Below, piece by piece: positions 1 to 12,899 of a DNA stretch of 64,000 nt. The position numbers were made by a program, and so were the translations under genes. Below the pieces are notes generated by a model, which saw only the letters and a program-made list of their open reading frames with translations, had not been told where the DNA came from and searched no databases. Position 1 is the stretch's first letter. Each line of letters begins with the position of its first letter. The DNA is from Patagioenas fasciata (lineage: Eukaryota > Chordata > Aves > Columbiformes > Columbidae). The stretch lies in assembly GCF_037038585.1 (NCBI RefSeq), contig NC_092523.1, positions 4,407,001 through 4,471,000 of the forward strand, given 5' to 3'.

Positions 1-2521
1 GTAGCACAATCTCAAAATAGGCAAAACCCAGGAAAAGTATACAGATCTCAAAGCAAGCACAGACATGCTGGCTGATGGAGGCCAAATGTATTATATTTGA
101 GGTGGAGAGTCCCTAAATCACATTGTCTCAAACACAAGAAACAGTCTCTGCCTTGAGATCTCAGGTTCTCAGGAGATGTCTTAAAGAACAAATAAAAGAC
201 ATATCAAACAAAACCTTTCTACTTGAACCTCATCACAATGAAGCAAAAAAACTCTACACCTAGAAAGAAACCAAGGAAATGTAATGTTAAAACTCTGGCT
301 AGCTGGTCTTACCCAAGAGAGGATGGTCACCCATTTATTTCATACACAGACTGCTCCATCTTCTCATGAGATTTCCACAAACCAAAAGGAACAGATGACT
401 TTTTTCTTTTCTGTTTCACACAACAGGTTTTTGCATCTATTTTATGGTTGGTGACATTTTAAGTGGCATTTTCGAAATGCAGACCAATCCAATTTGGGTA
501 GAATTTTTTCCAAATTTTTCAATGGAAAATGGAAATCATGTGCCACAAACCTTGGGGAGGAATGGGAATGATATTTCAAAATCATAGCACAACTGAGTCT
601 TGTAGAAAAAAAAAAAGTGAAGAATTATTTCTCTCTTTTATGTTGCAAGAATAATGAATCTATTACAATAGATAAGTATTTTTTTTTCTGCTGTTACATG
701 TTAGCTCCTTCTTTGTGATCTGTCTCATTACAGGTTGAATTACCTGTTTCTTTTTTCCCCACCTGCAAGTCTTTTCTCCTGCAGTCTTTTGGGGCCTCCT
801 GGCATTAGAAGAACTTCAAAGCAGCAGCACCTCTTAGCAGTTTATCTACTCCTCTTAGTATTTAAACATTAAAGAAGACGATGAATGTAAGAAGCCACAC
901 CTGAGTTTATTTTGTTTTAATGATGCAGCCTGAAGCCTCAGCTCTGCAGAGCTGGTACCCTTGAGGGTGGTGGTAAACACTATGCAGAAACCTACTGTTT
1001 GCTGAATGTATCTATCAGAAGATTATTGCACTTGGCCAAGTTGCTCGACATTATCTTTGCTGAATGATCAAGGAATTATCTGATCCACTTGTTAACAAAT
1101 ATTCATGTAATTGTAGGACTAGTTCTGGAAAAGGATGTTGCTCAGATGGAGGAGCAACACTGTGGAGAAGCAGCATTTGTTATGAGACATGTTTACATTG
1201 CTGATATTTTATTTAATTATTTTTTTTCTGATGTCATTGCTCTGTTTCCTACTCATCTTCCATAACCTGCTGGGAAATGCACCCCATCCAAAATGAGGTC
1301 TGAACCCCCTGAGCTCTGTAACCTAATACGATTCACTCTTAGGTCATACCGTGCTGAGAACAAAAATCAATACCTTACATCTGTGACCTGCAGCAGAATA
1401 GAGAGAAATTTCCTTTTCCTATCCATTGTTGTCCATAGAGCTCGTTATTGATCTGAATTCTCAGTGTCAGTCCACTTCTTTTAAATGTCTTGTTCAGAAC
1501 CTGTGTTTCCCGAAAAAAATCCTTTCTGTGAAAACCTACTATAATGCTAAAAACAACATGTGGAGGAAAAATATGTCTTGAAATCAGGTCATACTGCTGG
1601 GCTTGGGATCTTTGGATTGAAATGGAACAATTACCATGGAGTACACCAGGTTATATATGTACTATAGAATAACCAGTACAGAGATGTGAGAATAGTGGGA
1701 GCGTGGCTGTGCCAGTGAGGGGGTCTGCCTGAGCTAATTTACTTGGTTTCTCTTAATGAGCTTTTCACGCTGAGTGTAGTGTTACAAACTGATTTGCTTC
1801 TGCAACTCAAGTTGACACAAGAAGACTGCTTAGGTATTTCTTTATTCACCTCTCTCAAAGTAAAAGGTGTGAAAGAGGTTGTATCCTGGCAGAGAAATTC
1901 CCTACTCTATCCTTCCACTTATATTTTCTTGCCTCTCACCTCTCAGTTACCCACCAAAAATCCTCTCTGGAGTGCCACTGCTAGCCAGGGAGGTTAATGG
2001 TGGCACACACCTTCCAAAGAGGGATTAGAAGTCATTGGTTGAGGTGTATAAGAACTGTAAATAAGCAATGGAAGGCTGGTGAAACCTGGAGATGAGGCTA
2101 TTGGGGCTGGAAAGGACCAGACATACAGAAAGTGTGGTGATGCTTGGAGCTTCTCTGCAAACCAGAGGCTGGACTGTTATATCTGGCCAAGCCAGCTTGT
2201 ATATTTTAAAAATAGCATAGTGCAAATAACAATGTATGTATGTAAACTTTCCTTCATTCTGCTTTGATTAATTCTCCAAATTCCAGATTCTTTGGTGGTC
2301 AGTCGGCAAACATGAGGTGGAAGAGGACAACTGAGGCATGCCAATACAGAGACTGGTTCACTTGAAAACTATATTTGTGGAAATTGGCACATACAAAGGG
2401 CTGGTTTATTGTCATATAGGAAGCTGGAGTTATATGAAAATGTGTAGCTGATAGCCTATTTGATAAAGTTAAACCCAGGCTTTTTATTTTTTTTTTTTTT
2501 TTTTTTTTCTGTGGTGAATAA
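1..2521. other. single-copy DNA, no gene recognised
   Basis: AT-rich sequence with only short chance open frames (the longest is 84 codons at 1743-1997, with no recognisable motif). It holds small T/A runs, the largest a T22 run at 2487-2508 just before the CR1 tails. I see no exon, RNA gene or classifiable repeat before 2522. Confidence 0.6.
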
Positions 2522-2664
2522 AATCACAGAATCACAGAATAGGTTGAATTGAATGAGACCTCTGTGGGTTAAGTGGCCCATCTTTCAGTCCTAGGTTAAC
2601 AGTTGGACTCAATGATCTTAAAGGTCCCTTCCAACCTAAACAATTCTATGATTCTCTGACTCTA
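2522..2664. mobile_element. two opposed CR1 3' ends, tail to tail
   Basis: From 2522 the minus-strand CR1 terminus is read: two AATCACAG units, then the GGTTGAATTG...GAGACCTCTGTGGGT block that is the reverse complement of a CR1 3' UTR. From about 2596 the plus-strand terminus follows: GTTGGACTCAATGATCTTAA, then the TCCCTTCCAACC block and an ATTCTATGATTCT tail ending near 2664. The two are in opposite orientation, so one copy probably inserted beside or into the other. CR1 is a non-LTR retrotransposon whose copies are nearly always 5'-truncated, which fits these short ends. The exact junction near 2590-2596 is uncertain. Confidence 0.75.
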
Positions 2665-2679
2665 TCCCTTGCTGCTCTT

Positions 2680-2873
2680 TTTAAAGCTAGATAAATCATA
2701 TTGTGTCTGCCTGCCCTTGTGCTTTCTATTCTCCATCACCTCCATTTAATCCCAGTGGCCTTTCTGATCTCACTCTGGTATGATGGTGTCTCCATTGCAC
2801 TGGAGAGCCCCAAACTGGGCACAGGACTCCAGAAGCAGCCTCTCAAGTGCCAAATAGAGGGCAATCACCACAG
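2680..2873 (-). mobile_element. CR1 fragment (minus strand)
   Basis: The best part is 2805-2870, which carries the minus-strand CR1 pattern AGCCCCAAACTGGGCACAGG, then ACTCCAGAAG and CAAATAGAGGGCAATCACC. This corresponds to the segment just upstream of the CR1 3' UTR (compare ACTGGACACAGTACTCCAGG in the better copy at 32464-32484). It may be the continuation of the minus-strand copy at 2522-2595, split by the plus-strand end between them. The left part, 2680-2800, is too decayed to align by eye. Confidence 0.55.
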
Positions 2874-2879
2874 AAAACA

Positions 2880-3516
2880 CTGATTTAAAATTATGTGGGA
2901 ACAAAACATTCATTATCTCACCTGTCTAAACCACTTTCTCAGCAGATTAATGCCATTGAGAGTATTAATAAATTTAAAACTATTATGGCCAATATGGTGC
3001 AGCTCTTGTTTAATGAATAAATGAGAAAAAGCAGATTGTAATGGCACTCCATCACCCACAGTACACAGTTAATGTGAAGAGCAGCTTTAACACAAGCACT
3101 TCATCTGCTAAATAAACAAATACTCCAGCCCAAAGTATGCGTGATATGGGAAGAAGGTATTCCCTGAAAGTGAACTTACATACCTGGCCTTGATAATTGA
3201 GGGACTGAATTTTATTGAATCAGTCTCATAGGTGACAGATGCAGAGTCTCTGAGCAGATTTTGGCTGAAAAATTGTCACAAAAAGCTGAGAAAACTCCTG
3301 AGTTGGCCTCCCCCAGTAGCTCTGATTACTGGTGCTCAGGCTCATGCCTTTCTCCAGCACACACCGGTAACACCAGTAATTCCCAACAATTGGAATACTA
3401 TTTTGCTGGGATGTATATGGAATGCAGTAATAATTTCTGCAAACCACAAACAGATAGCAGTGGGGTATGGATTGATATGGAGCTATCTTTCAGGAGTCAG
3501 ACACAATTTCTAAGTC
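2880..3516. other. no gene recognised
   Basis: Contains open frames of 93 and 103 codons on the plus strand (3232-3513, 3261-3572) that overlap in different frames and show no family motif. They are taken as chance. No repeat is identified. Confidence 0.5.
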
Positions 3517-3586
3517 AGGAACATTATTACCTTCATTCTATAGCTAGAGACACTAAAACACAAAGACATTAAATGCCAGTCAAGGT
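3517..3586 (-). mobile_element. MIR SINE remnant
   Basis: The reverse complement reads CCTTGACTGGCATTTAATGT, then CTTTGTGTTTTAGTGTCTCT and a GAATGAAGGTAATAATGTTCC block. This follows the MIR order of a CCTTGGGCAAGTTACTTAAC-like segment, then the CTCAGTTTCCTCATCTGTAA-like segment, then the GGGGATAATAATAG-like segment. MIRs are ancient amniote tRNA-derived SINEs, rare and strongly decayed in birds. The assignment is by eye. Confidence 0.5.
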
Positions 3587-3599
3587 TTAGGGACAAGTG

Positions 3600-4346
3600 A
3601 AATTAGATGACAAATGCCCCCACCCTAGGATCAGGTATTTGTCCCAGCAAGATGCTGATTTCTGGGTGCCTTTAAATATAAAATTATAGAACAGTTTCAC
3701 TTGATCACAAAATCTATTAAATGAAATGCTTGTGGGTAAATATTGAGTTTTTTTGTTGACTTCTCACATAAGATTTTTGTATACATATATATATATATAT
3801 ATTTTTTTTTTTTTAACTTGGATCTGTTTTTCCTTATTCTGTATGTAAAGTGCTTGTGAATTATTCAGTGGAATTTTTTGTTCAGGATCAACCGTTCTTG
3901 GGACTGGGTTTTCCAGATTTCATAAAATGCCTTCAAAGTGAAATGCCTGAAGTTGATCAATGAAGTCCATATTGAAGCAGATAATTTAGCACTAAACTTC
4001 AAAAATGTTGGCGTTAGGTACCGTATAAAGCAGATTCCCAGTTTCCAGTTATAGACATCCTTCCAACTCAGGTTCTCTTTGGTTATCAGTGACTAAGAGT
4101 AAAAGCTTTGCTGTAAAATATCTTTAGAGTTTCCAATAGTATATATTTCACTTTGAATGCTGTGGAAACTTCAAACACTTTGTAAACATTAAACTGAAAA
4201 CAATTATAATGACCTATGTGAGAAAAAGTGTATACTATTTTTTTTTTTCTGAAATAGTTATGGCTATTAATAAATTATTGATTTATTAACTCAGTCAAGA
4301 GAGGTATTAATGGTCATCTGTAGTGTTTATAATTTTGCACTAGGTT
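3600..4346. other. no gene; small (TA)n and T-run
   Basis: Unclassified AT-rich DNA. It includes an ATATAT run followed by a T-run at about 3784-3814 and a second T-run near 4239-4248. No exon or known repeat is seen. Confidence 0.5.
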
Positions 4347-5556
4347 TGTGTGGCAAGGTTTTGGTAACTGGAGGCTACAGGGGTGGCTTCTGTGAGAACC
4401 TGCTAGAAGCTTCCTCTGTGTCTGATAGAGCCAACGCCAGCTGACTCCAAGATGGACCCGCTGCTGACCAAAGCTGAGACATCAGTGATGGTGGCAACAC
4501 CTCTGGGATAACATAGGTAAGAAGGAGAAAAATAAATAGTCCAACTGTGGAACTGCAGCCAGAGAAAGGAGTGAAAATATGTGAGAAGAAAAACTCTACA
4601 GACACCAAGATCAGTGAAGAAGGAGGGGGAGGAGGTGGTCCAGGTGCTGGGGAAGAGGTTCTCCTACAGCCCATGGTGTAGACTATGGTGAGGCCAACTG
4701 TCCCTCTGCAGCCCATGGAGGTTCATGGTGGAACAGATCTCCACCCGCAGCCCATGGAGGTTCAAGGTGGAGCAGATCTCCACCCGCAGCCCATGGAGGT
4801 TCAAGGTGGAGCAGATCTCCACCCGCAGCCCATGGAGGTTCAAGGTGGAGCAGATCTCCACCCGCAGCCCATGGAGGTTCACGGTGGAGCAGATCTCCAC
4901 CCGCAGCCCATGGAGGTTCACGGTGGAGCAGATCTCCACCCGCAGCCCATGGAGGTTCACGGTGGAGCAGATCTCCACCCGCAGCCCATGGAGGTTCACG
5001 GTGGAACAGATCTCCACCCGCAGCCCATGGAGGTTCACGATGGAGCAGATCTCCACCCGCAGCCCATGGAGGTTCACGGTGGAGCAGATCTCCACCCGCA
5101 GCCCATGGAGGTTCACGGTGGAGCAGATCTCCACCCGCAGCCCATGGAGGTTCACGGTGGAGCAGATCTCCACCCGCAGCCCATGGAGGTTCACGATGGA
5201 GCAGATCTCCACCCGCAGCCCATGGAGGTTCACGGTGGAGCAGATCTCCACCCGCAGCCCATGGAGGTTCACGGTGGAGCAGATCTCCACCCGCAGCCCA
5301 TGGAGGTTCATGGTGGAGCAGATCTCCACCCGCAGCCCATGGAGGTTCACGGTGGAACAGATCTCCACCCGCAGCCCATGGAGGTTCGTGGTTGAACAGA
5401 CTGCATACCTACAGTCTGTGGAGGGCTCTGAACCCCATCGGAAGGATTCAGGAAAACTGTCTCCTGTGGAAGAACCCCATGCCAAAGTAGGAGAGGAGTG
5501 TGAGGAGTCTTTCCGCTGAGAAGGAAGGATGAACTGGTTGATACTATTAATGTGAA
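4347..5556 (+). mobile_element. ERVL-type LTR, enlarged by an internal minisatellite
   Basis: The stretch starts TGTGTGGCAAGGTTTTGGTA at 4347 and runs through GGCTACAGGGGTGGCTTCTG, CTGAGACATCAGTGATGGTG and GACACCAAGATCAGTGAAGA. It then reaches a CTGCAGCCCATGGAGGTTCA motif that is amplified (4709-5400), and leaves by GGAGAGGAGTGTGAGGAGTC and GGATGAACTGGTTGATAC near 5545. I recognise this order, from memory, as the U3/R/U5 of a common avian ERVL-class LTR, in which the CAGCCCATGGAGG motif normally occurs only a few times. The usual TATA position (about 4504-4515) reads ACATAGGTAAG, so the TATA box looks lost. An AATAAA is present near 4531. No matching second LTR or internal retroviral genes are seen. 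The 3' boundary is not clear, so the end is approximate and no target duplication could be confirmed. Confidence 0.65.
4709..5400 (+). repeat. 39-bp minisatellite, 17 full units plus a partial
   Basis: The unit starts CAGCCCATGGAGGTTCACGG and ends GATCTCCACCCG. It repeats 17 times without indels from 4709 to 5371, with a degenerate 18th unit to about 5400. Each unit contains NcoI-type CCATGG and BglII-type AGATCT palindromes. Because 39 is divisible by 3 and the unit lacks stops in several frames, long open frames appear on both strands: 236 and 264 codons on plus, 300 on minus. These are by-products of the repeat and not evidence of a gene. Variant sites define unit types: units 2-4 carry CAAGG, units 9 and 13 carry CACGATGG, and units 1, 8 and 17 carry GGAACAG. 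Units 9-12 (5021-5176) and 13-16 (5177-5332) form a duplicated four-unit block, with one difference in the last unit. Confidence 0.95.
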
Positions 5557-8500
5557 GCATGCCCAACTCTCCAGCCCGTCCAGGTCTCTGGATGGCAGCA
5601 CAGCTTCCAGTGTCAGCTATTCCTCCCGGCTTGGTGTCACTTGCTCTTGGCTTTCTTATTCAGCTTTCCGCAGAATATTGAACCAGCCCAAGGGCACCAA
5701 TCCTGCTTTTCAAGCCTTCAGTGGCTCATGTGTTTGCAAAAATCCTCTGCACTCCAGGATGAGCACAGTGATTAGAAAATTTATTTTCCCCTAGAAATGA
5801 TGCTTGCTCCAAAAGAAAGCATAGACATTTGTGCAATGGGCTGAGTTCCAAAAATGAAGTGAAAAAAAACCAGTTTAAGAACGTGAATTCAGTGAACTGA
5901 GAATGTGAATGCAGACTTATTGCTGCTTTCACATTCAGGTGAATTGTACTGAATACCTATTGTGTCTGTGTGCAGCCATAACATACAGTTCGACTAAAAA
6001 AAAAGGAAAAAGAAGGCATTCTGTTTTGGCATTCAAAGTACTTTCTTAATGCTACAGTGGTGGTAATTTAAATAATTACCATTGCGTACAGCCAGGAGTC
6101 AATGACATGCATTGCAAAATCAAAATCTCAGTTCCAGAGGATTCACATAGTTGATTTGCCAATAGTCCATTGATTTCTCAATGAGTTGTCCACGTGGGAA
6201 GTAGATGTAGCCGCGGGGAATGGCAGTGTTGATATTTGTCCTGCTGCTGAAGAGCTTCCCTTGGGAAATCCCAGTCTGAGGTTGGTGTAGATCTGGGTTT
6301 CTGCATATATTATTTAATCTGCCTCATATGCTCAGGCTGAAGTGGACAGAGAGCAGCTAGACAAGTAATTTACATTCACCCAGCACTATACTGGATAAAC
6401 TAGAAAGGCTTGTGCTGGGCCCTATTGATTGCAGGAAGGTCTAAATAACAAACCCTTAAGTCCACGCTCAGCCTCATTGCAATCAGAGATTTTACTGGTG
6501 TGAATCAGACTGCATTGCAGGTCACAGCACAAATTTAATTAAATCCTGCTAAAATCGATTTGCACTTCTTGTACTGCTGAAGTCAAGAATAGGAAACTAC
6601 TGAGCCAGGCGCCCAGCTGGAGAAAGTTCTCCAGTAGAAAATTACAACTGCATTTTTAAATGTTCGCCTTATTTCATATGTAGGAGAGGTTAATGGACTG
6701 GATTCTCGGCTGCACAGGGCAGGTCAGTTCAGCTAACGGTAGTGGGATGGCGTTCACTTATGCCAGCCGAGGGTCAGCCTTCGGTCAAATGGATAAAACC
6801 AAAATCTGTGTTTTTAGGAAATCGTCACTGGCTACAGACTTTATCCACAGCACTGGACATCTGCCTTATCTGTTATGCAGAAGTTCCATGCAATTCATGA
6901 TGATGATTCTTTCTCCAGTGGCAATGTGGTGTCCTTTGGGACATGCAAGAATTAGTTTGCTGACCTAAGGGACCCGCCATTTGCATCACAGGAAAAGTCT
7001 TGTGAGCACCACCGGGATTTCAGAGGACAACATTAAAGGCCCGATGATTTCAAGCAAAACTAGGAAACATTTCAAAAATCCGGCTCCAAGGCTCTCAGCA
7101 CAGCTGGGACATAGCTGAGCCAGACGTTAATAAAAAGCAAGTTCTCCTTGGTTTCTAGAGCAGAGGATGGGCACTTGGGAGATTTCACTATAGTACCAGC
7201 TAGCTGGGTGACTGGGGACATTAAAACTCTTGGTCTTGGTCCAATCTGATTTCAGTAGGAGTCTGACTTAATACCATTGAGCAAAAAGTGTGGATTTTGT
7301 CAGCTTCAATGACAGAGAGCACCCCAGTTGTCATTCTGTGATAGGTGAGCATGCTAGGGAGCATCCTGGCTAACTAGTCCATGACTGGAGGCAAGTTGGC
7401 CCCTACTTAAGGAAGACAGTGAGTTTCCACATGTGATCTATCCTTTCTGCAATACCCTGTCTGTTGTTATTTTCCTTCTTATTCATTAGCATGCTGTTTG
7501 GTTTGCTCTCTTGTCCCCTCGCAGACATCACACGTTCTTTGCAGAACAAGACTACTTTACATGTGTTTCATGAATCCAGATTCAAAGTGCCTCATCTTCT
7601 ACCTGCAATGCTGATGAATTACTCAGCACGGTCTCTGACGCAAACAGCCTCTCAATAACAGATACAAATCGATGGATATACATTAAAGCTGTAGTTTCCG
7701 AACCGAAGAGGTTTCCATGACAGCTGAAGGGTTTCTGGATGTGCTTATTGCACCCTCTTGTGTTTGTTCACTGCAAATGCATGATTTATTCAACTCCACA
7801 CTTGTTCCACGTTTTGATGATGTCCCAGTTGGCATCTCATGCCAATCTTCCTCCTGGGCCTCACAAATGACTGGAGAAGACAGTAAGCCACTTTTTGTGG
7901 ATGGAGATTATCGGTAATGTTGTAGAAGACGAGTTTGATCCACAACTGGAGAAAATCAGCATAATTTTTTTAATAATTTTTGTTAGCATCCATTAAGATA
8001 ATGGCCCTTGATATAACTGATTCAAGTCACAAAAAATAAGCTAGGAATGCATTAGACTACACAAGCAATAAAAGCATTTCTTTAATATCACTGTGTAACT
8101 TATGCACAAAGAATTAAATTCACAGTCACTTTGCCTGGCACTTAGCAGAAAGGCTTTCTAAGCTTTGATGGATGGCGTGTGGGATCTAAAGAGCTTTTCC
8201 AGACTTTCTCACTGCTTCTGTGGTGGGCAGGTTGCCCAAATCCCTCTCTTCCTTTGGTCTGCACTTCTCCTGGGCAAGGAAGAGATCCTGCAAATAATTA
8301 CGCATTCCAATACTGTCTGTGTAATTTATTTTTATTGATTTTTTCCTTCTAGCTCCAAGTTCTTGCAGGCTGAGGTTTTCTAGGGCCATCCAACAGACTG
8401 ACAGCTTTAAAGGACCCAAGCCAAACGTACCCTTTTCTTCTCTGTCATATTAAATGAAATTTAGATCTTACCTTTTCAAGGTTTCTCAAATGATACTAGA

Positions 8501-11500
8501 TTTGTTTCCTGCTTTGCCTGCATTCAAAGCTCCAGTCCTATAGAATGGCAGGTAAGACAATTAGTCTGTGTTTATGTTGCTGTGGATGTTGATGGCAGAT
8601 GGTGAGATTACAGGGGGAACAGAAAACAAGAAAAGATGTCACACATTTTTAAGGCAGATTATTAAAATCCACAGTTTCTCTGCACTGTTCCAATGGTGAT
8701 GTTATAGGGATGAAGTCTCTGAGGTCCCATTATAAACAGGTGACTTTAGGACCCTATTAGAACTAGCCTCATTTTGGAATTTTCAAGTGAATATGTTGGG
8801 AAAACCCTAGCAAAAAACGTCCTTATTTTTATTCTGTGTTGCTTACACAATTTTGGGGACACGCACATGCTTTCCCACCTCCTCAGCCCCATGCTCTTGC
8901 TCAAAGTGCTCTGGGGATATCAGGATCGAGGTATGAAACTGGAAGTTCAGCAGGAAAGAGCCTCATGTATTTTGCTTATGGAAAACCAGAAAAACTCCTG
9001 GTTGTGTCAACATGACCCAAAAAAAAGTAAATCTCAAGATAGAAATATTGTTTTGGATATTTATTGTTAAAGCTTGTCAGCTAAACAAGGTTTTTTTCAG
9101 CTGAGAGCTTGGTGCAGAACTGAATTATGTACACATACATATATACATGTACATATTTATAAGTAAAATTTTACACAGCTAAACTCAGATAAAATGAAGG
9201 TCACATGGCATAGCTATTGCCACTGTTACTGTGGTAACCAAGCATGACAATGTGTCAGACAAGTTAATTTTAGATAAAATAAACTGTTTCTTAAAACCGT
9301 TGGAGAAACAGATGGATTTTGTCTTAAAATGGACTTTTGAGCATTTGCTTTTTGAAAGTATTTGGAGGCAGACCAAATAAATACACATACACCTCACAAC
9401 GGCTTCCTCAAATAAAAACGCGTTCCATATTCTTAGTGATCATCTTTATGACCCAGGTCTCGCTTGCTGAAGTATTTTCATGCACCTTCCCAACCTGATG
9501 TGTGGGCCAGTTGAGAAGACGATTTGATTTCTTTCTGCTGTATTGGTGCTGTGTTTCTTGGCCATTCTTAGCACCCTCTCTAAGAACTTCAGAAGTCTCA
9601 GTTTTCCCACATTTTTATTTTTCTCTGTGAAATGCTTATTTAACTATAAACTGAGTTTTCTTATTGCCTTCACCTTTGCTGTTAGAATAATATCCCTCAG
9701 GCTGCTTCCACCAGAATAGATTTAATTTTCAATGAAAAGGTAGCGTGCAGAATGCAAGATAACTCAATTTTGGATCTGGGTATGATGACTAAAAATTAAT
9801 CACTGGACAAGAAGATGGTGGTTGCTAAGGCACCAGTGGTCATGACCTGATTATATACAGAATAAACAGAAGAGAGTCCTAAGCAATATTGTTTTCACTT
9901 AGTGCTTCAAAAGGACCATTTCCTAAAGCTGAGAAAAATTATGAACCAAAGAAAGTGGGAATAAAAAGGAGGAGAGAAAAGGAAGATTTTCTTTTAACAA
10001 TTAGATTCAAAGTCAAAAAAGTCCACCAGGTCAGGATCAAATAAGAAGAAACTATTTACCAAAATAATACTCTTATCTTAATAAGAAAAGCAGGCATTGA
10101 AAAAAACAGAAGCAAAACAAACATGAGCAAAACCTGAAACTATAAGAAATGAAAATAAGTGCCAGTTGCTATCAATTATGAGAGGAAGATAATTGATAAG
10201 AGAAGCTGATGACATGAGGGCAAAAGTCATTGCAGGCAGTGTTATGGAAATTTTAATATACATTAAGAGCAAAAGAATTCCTATCAGTAGCATAAGCCTT
10301 TCCTTAGACAGGGGCACCCATTATGAATCATATTGCAGAATATCAAGAAATGCTCCCTAAACACTTCCATTCTGAAAAATCATAAGAGGATATTACATAT
10401 TTTCTGTGGTGACAGCTCAGTTTGTAAGTGTTTCAGTAAACCAAGAAATAAATAACCAAACCCACCAAAACCACCTATTTTTATGACCAGTCAGTTCAGA
10501 CAACTTTCAGAAGACTCTGACAGAATTGGCAGAGTAGATGGTTGATGTATTGCTGTGAACGTTAATAAATCTTTTCATTCCACTGAAAGTCCAAAGTGTG
10601 GAAAGACTGTATGTGAGATAATATTGTCTAAGGCACAGATTGAGATGGAGATCTGACAACTATCACTCTCAAGCAAAGTAATGGAAAAGTTTATATGAGA
10701 TTCACATGCTAAAGACTCTGAATATAATTAATGCCAATCAAAACTGTCTCCGGAAAATGGGCCTTGTCAAACAAACACAATTTCATTCTTTAAAGAGATT
10801 ACTATTTTGGCTGGGAAACAAACTGGTAAATGTAGCAGACTTTCCTAAAGCACTCGTGTTCATATTGCACAACTTTCCAACTACATTACACTCTGCCACC
10901 CAACAGGTTTTTGTCTACGAGGAAATCACATCTTTGGGAAACAAATATGAAATCATTGATATAAACACAAATTGCTCTGCTGATTATAGGAGTGAAACAT
11001 AAGGGACCATGATGTGTGGAGGTCAGAGTACATGGTTTAATTATAAACTGACCTGTGGTCCCTTCTGCACTATATCTAGCCTTACACACCACAAATAGAG
11101 ATATTCTCTAACACCCAGCAGGGAACTCCAGAAATTCTGCCTGACTTGTTACAGCAAAGATCCTCTAAAAAAAGAAATCAGAACCCTACAGATAGCGTTA
11201 AGCCAGCTGCTACCCTACAGTGTGGTACAAGAGACAGAAAGTGAGATGTTTTTGGGTTGTCATCTTCATTTTTGGATAATCTGAAGCTGAATCGTAATGT
11301 CTGAAGAGTATTTCCAAGTATTTCCAAGCAGTTCTGACCAGAGTAATTTTGAACTATGCTCTCAGGACATTTAACAGTGTCTCAATGGTTCTGGTGTCTC
11401 CTAAGGGATGTTGTAACGAGACTGAGCATCTCACAAGCAACATTCAGCGTTTAGCAGGACCAAGCCTGTATTTCGCACTAGGAGAAAAGCCAGTCCTACT

Positions 11501-12899
11501 ATTGAAGCCTCCATTCTCTCTCGCTTAATTTCTTCCAATTATTCTTAATTATGCCCTCAGGAGTAGAGCTCTGTGATTAACTGATTTTTGCTTTTTTTGG
11601 TTTTGTTGCCAAACTTGGGGTGGGGAGGGGAATTATTCAAGGTTGATTGGAAATTAAAAACATTTGTTTTTTCTCACTACAGAAAAGCCCCCTTCCCTGG
11701 CATTTTTCAGGTCAAAGAAATTAGTTCTCTTCATTTAAACTAAGGTGTTTTGGTTCATTTTCTTTTTTCTAATTGTTATAAACAATGATGTTTAACTATA
11801 TGCCACCTTAAAGCACCATTTGAAATGTGAGAAAGTCACAACATGACGTTTAAAAACACTGAACTGAAACGTTTCAAATATAGCAGTTTGGAGCAGGGGT
11901 TCTAATTTAGATCAGATTCAACCAAAATTAGTGAGAATCTTAATTTCCACTCTCAACATTCATTTTCTAGTGACTGAACTGTTTTGCCCACTTTCTCTCC
12001 CAGATCACCCAATTTTCTGTGAACCTACTTAAACAATCCTGGAGTCGGTATTGACGTGGTGTTCCATTTACAGACGTAGGTAGATTTATGCCCTTTTCCT
12101 GAGCTCTGCTTTCACCAAGCTCTGCTTAATTAGTTCTTCTGATCTTCTCTCAAAAGTCAGTCCCTTCTTCCTGCAAACCATTCTTCTTCTTGGATTTCCC
12201 TCCAATTTATCAATATGTGCCTGAGCAGGAGCTGCAAATAAGTGAATGCAATGTTAAATTGCAAGCCAGTGGCAATGGCTACCTTTCATAGATAGCTGGG
12301 TTTTGCTGTTTTTCCTGCAATTACCATTTTTGGCTCAGGTTTCTTTGCTTTACCAATCTCCTTGAAACACATTTCAAATTGGCAAAGGTCTGTTTAGCAA
12401 TTCTTTTGTTTCTAGAAAAATTATAGGTAGCTCATTTGTAGGCATAGATTGAAAAAGCATGCATCCTGTATATGTTCCACCACCTTTTAATAGTCCATAG
12501 TTTCTGAATACTTTACGTGACTGTGCACAATAAAATATCTCTTCTTGTCCAATTCATATATTCATCAAATTAATTCGCCTAAGGCAAAAACTTAATACAC
12601 ACACTTGGTACTTCCAGACTTTACTTATGAACATCTGCGCGTGTGGATGCCTGAGGCTGTAATAAAGCCAAACCTGTCTATATGAAATATTGCAAGGGAA
12701 AACACTAGAGGGTCACCAAATTAGAAGAAGGAAAGAGCAAGAAAAAAGCTACCACCATTTTCCAACACATTCATATGTCAGCTGTCCTCTAATACCCTTC
12801 TTCACCCACAATTTCAAAGCAAATTGATTTGGTAAACAGTGAGGGATGGCTAAGGATTGCATGCTGGGGAGAACCAGGCATGGGAAGAGTTATGAGAAA
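5557..12899. other. 7.3 kb without a recognisable gene or repeat
   Basis: AT-rich single-copy DNA. Open frames here are under 100 codons, mutually overlapping and without family motifs. A CAG|GTAAGA donor-like match occurs near 8550, but no paired acceptor or open exon was seen. Short CA/TA-type runs occur near 9130-9160. No CR1, LTR or RNA gene was found. Confidence 0.55.

Noticed and set aside
4709..5400. CRISPR-like array
   Set aside because: Units are contiguous with no unique spacers and the host is a vertebrate. It is a minisatellite.
4664..5566. 300-codon minus-strand frame, with 236- and 264-codon plus-strand frames
   Set aside because: Created by a stop-free 39-bp unit inside an LTR. 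All frames are open together and no gene family matches.
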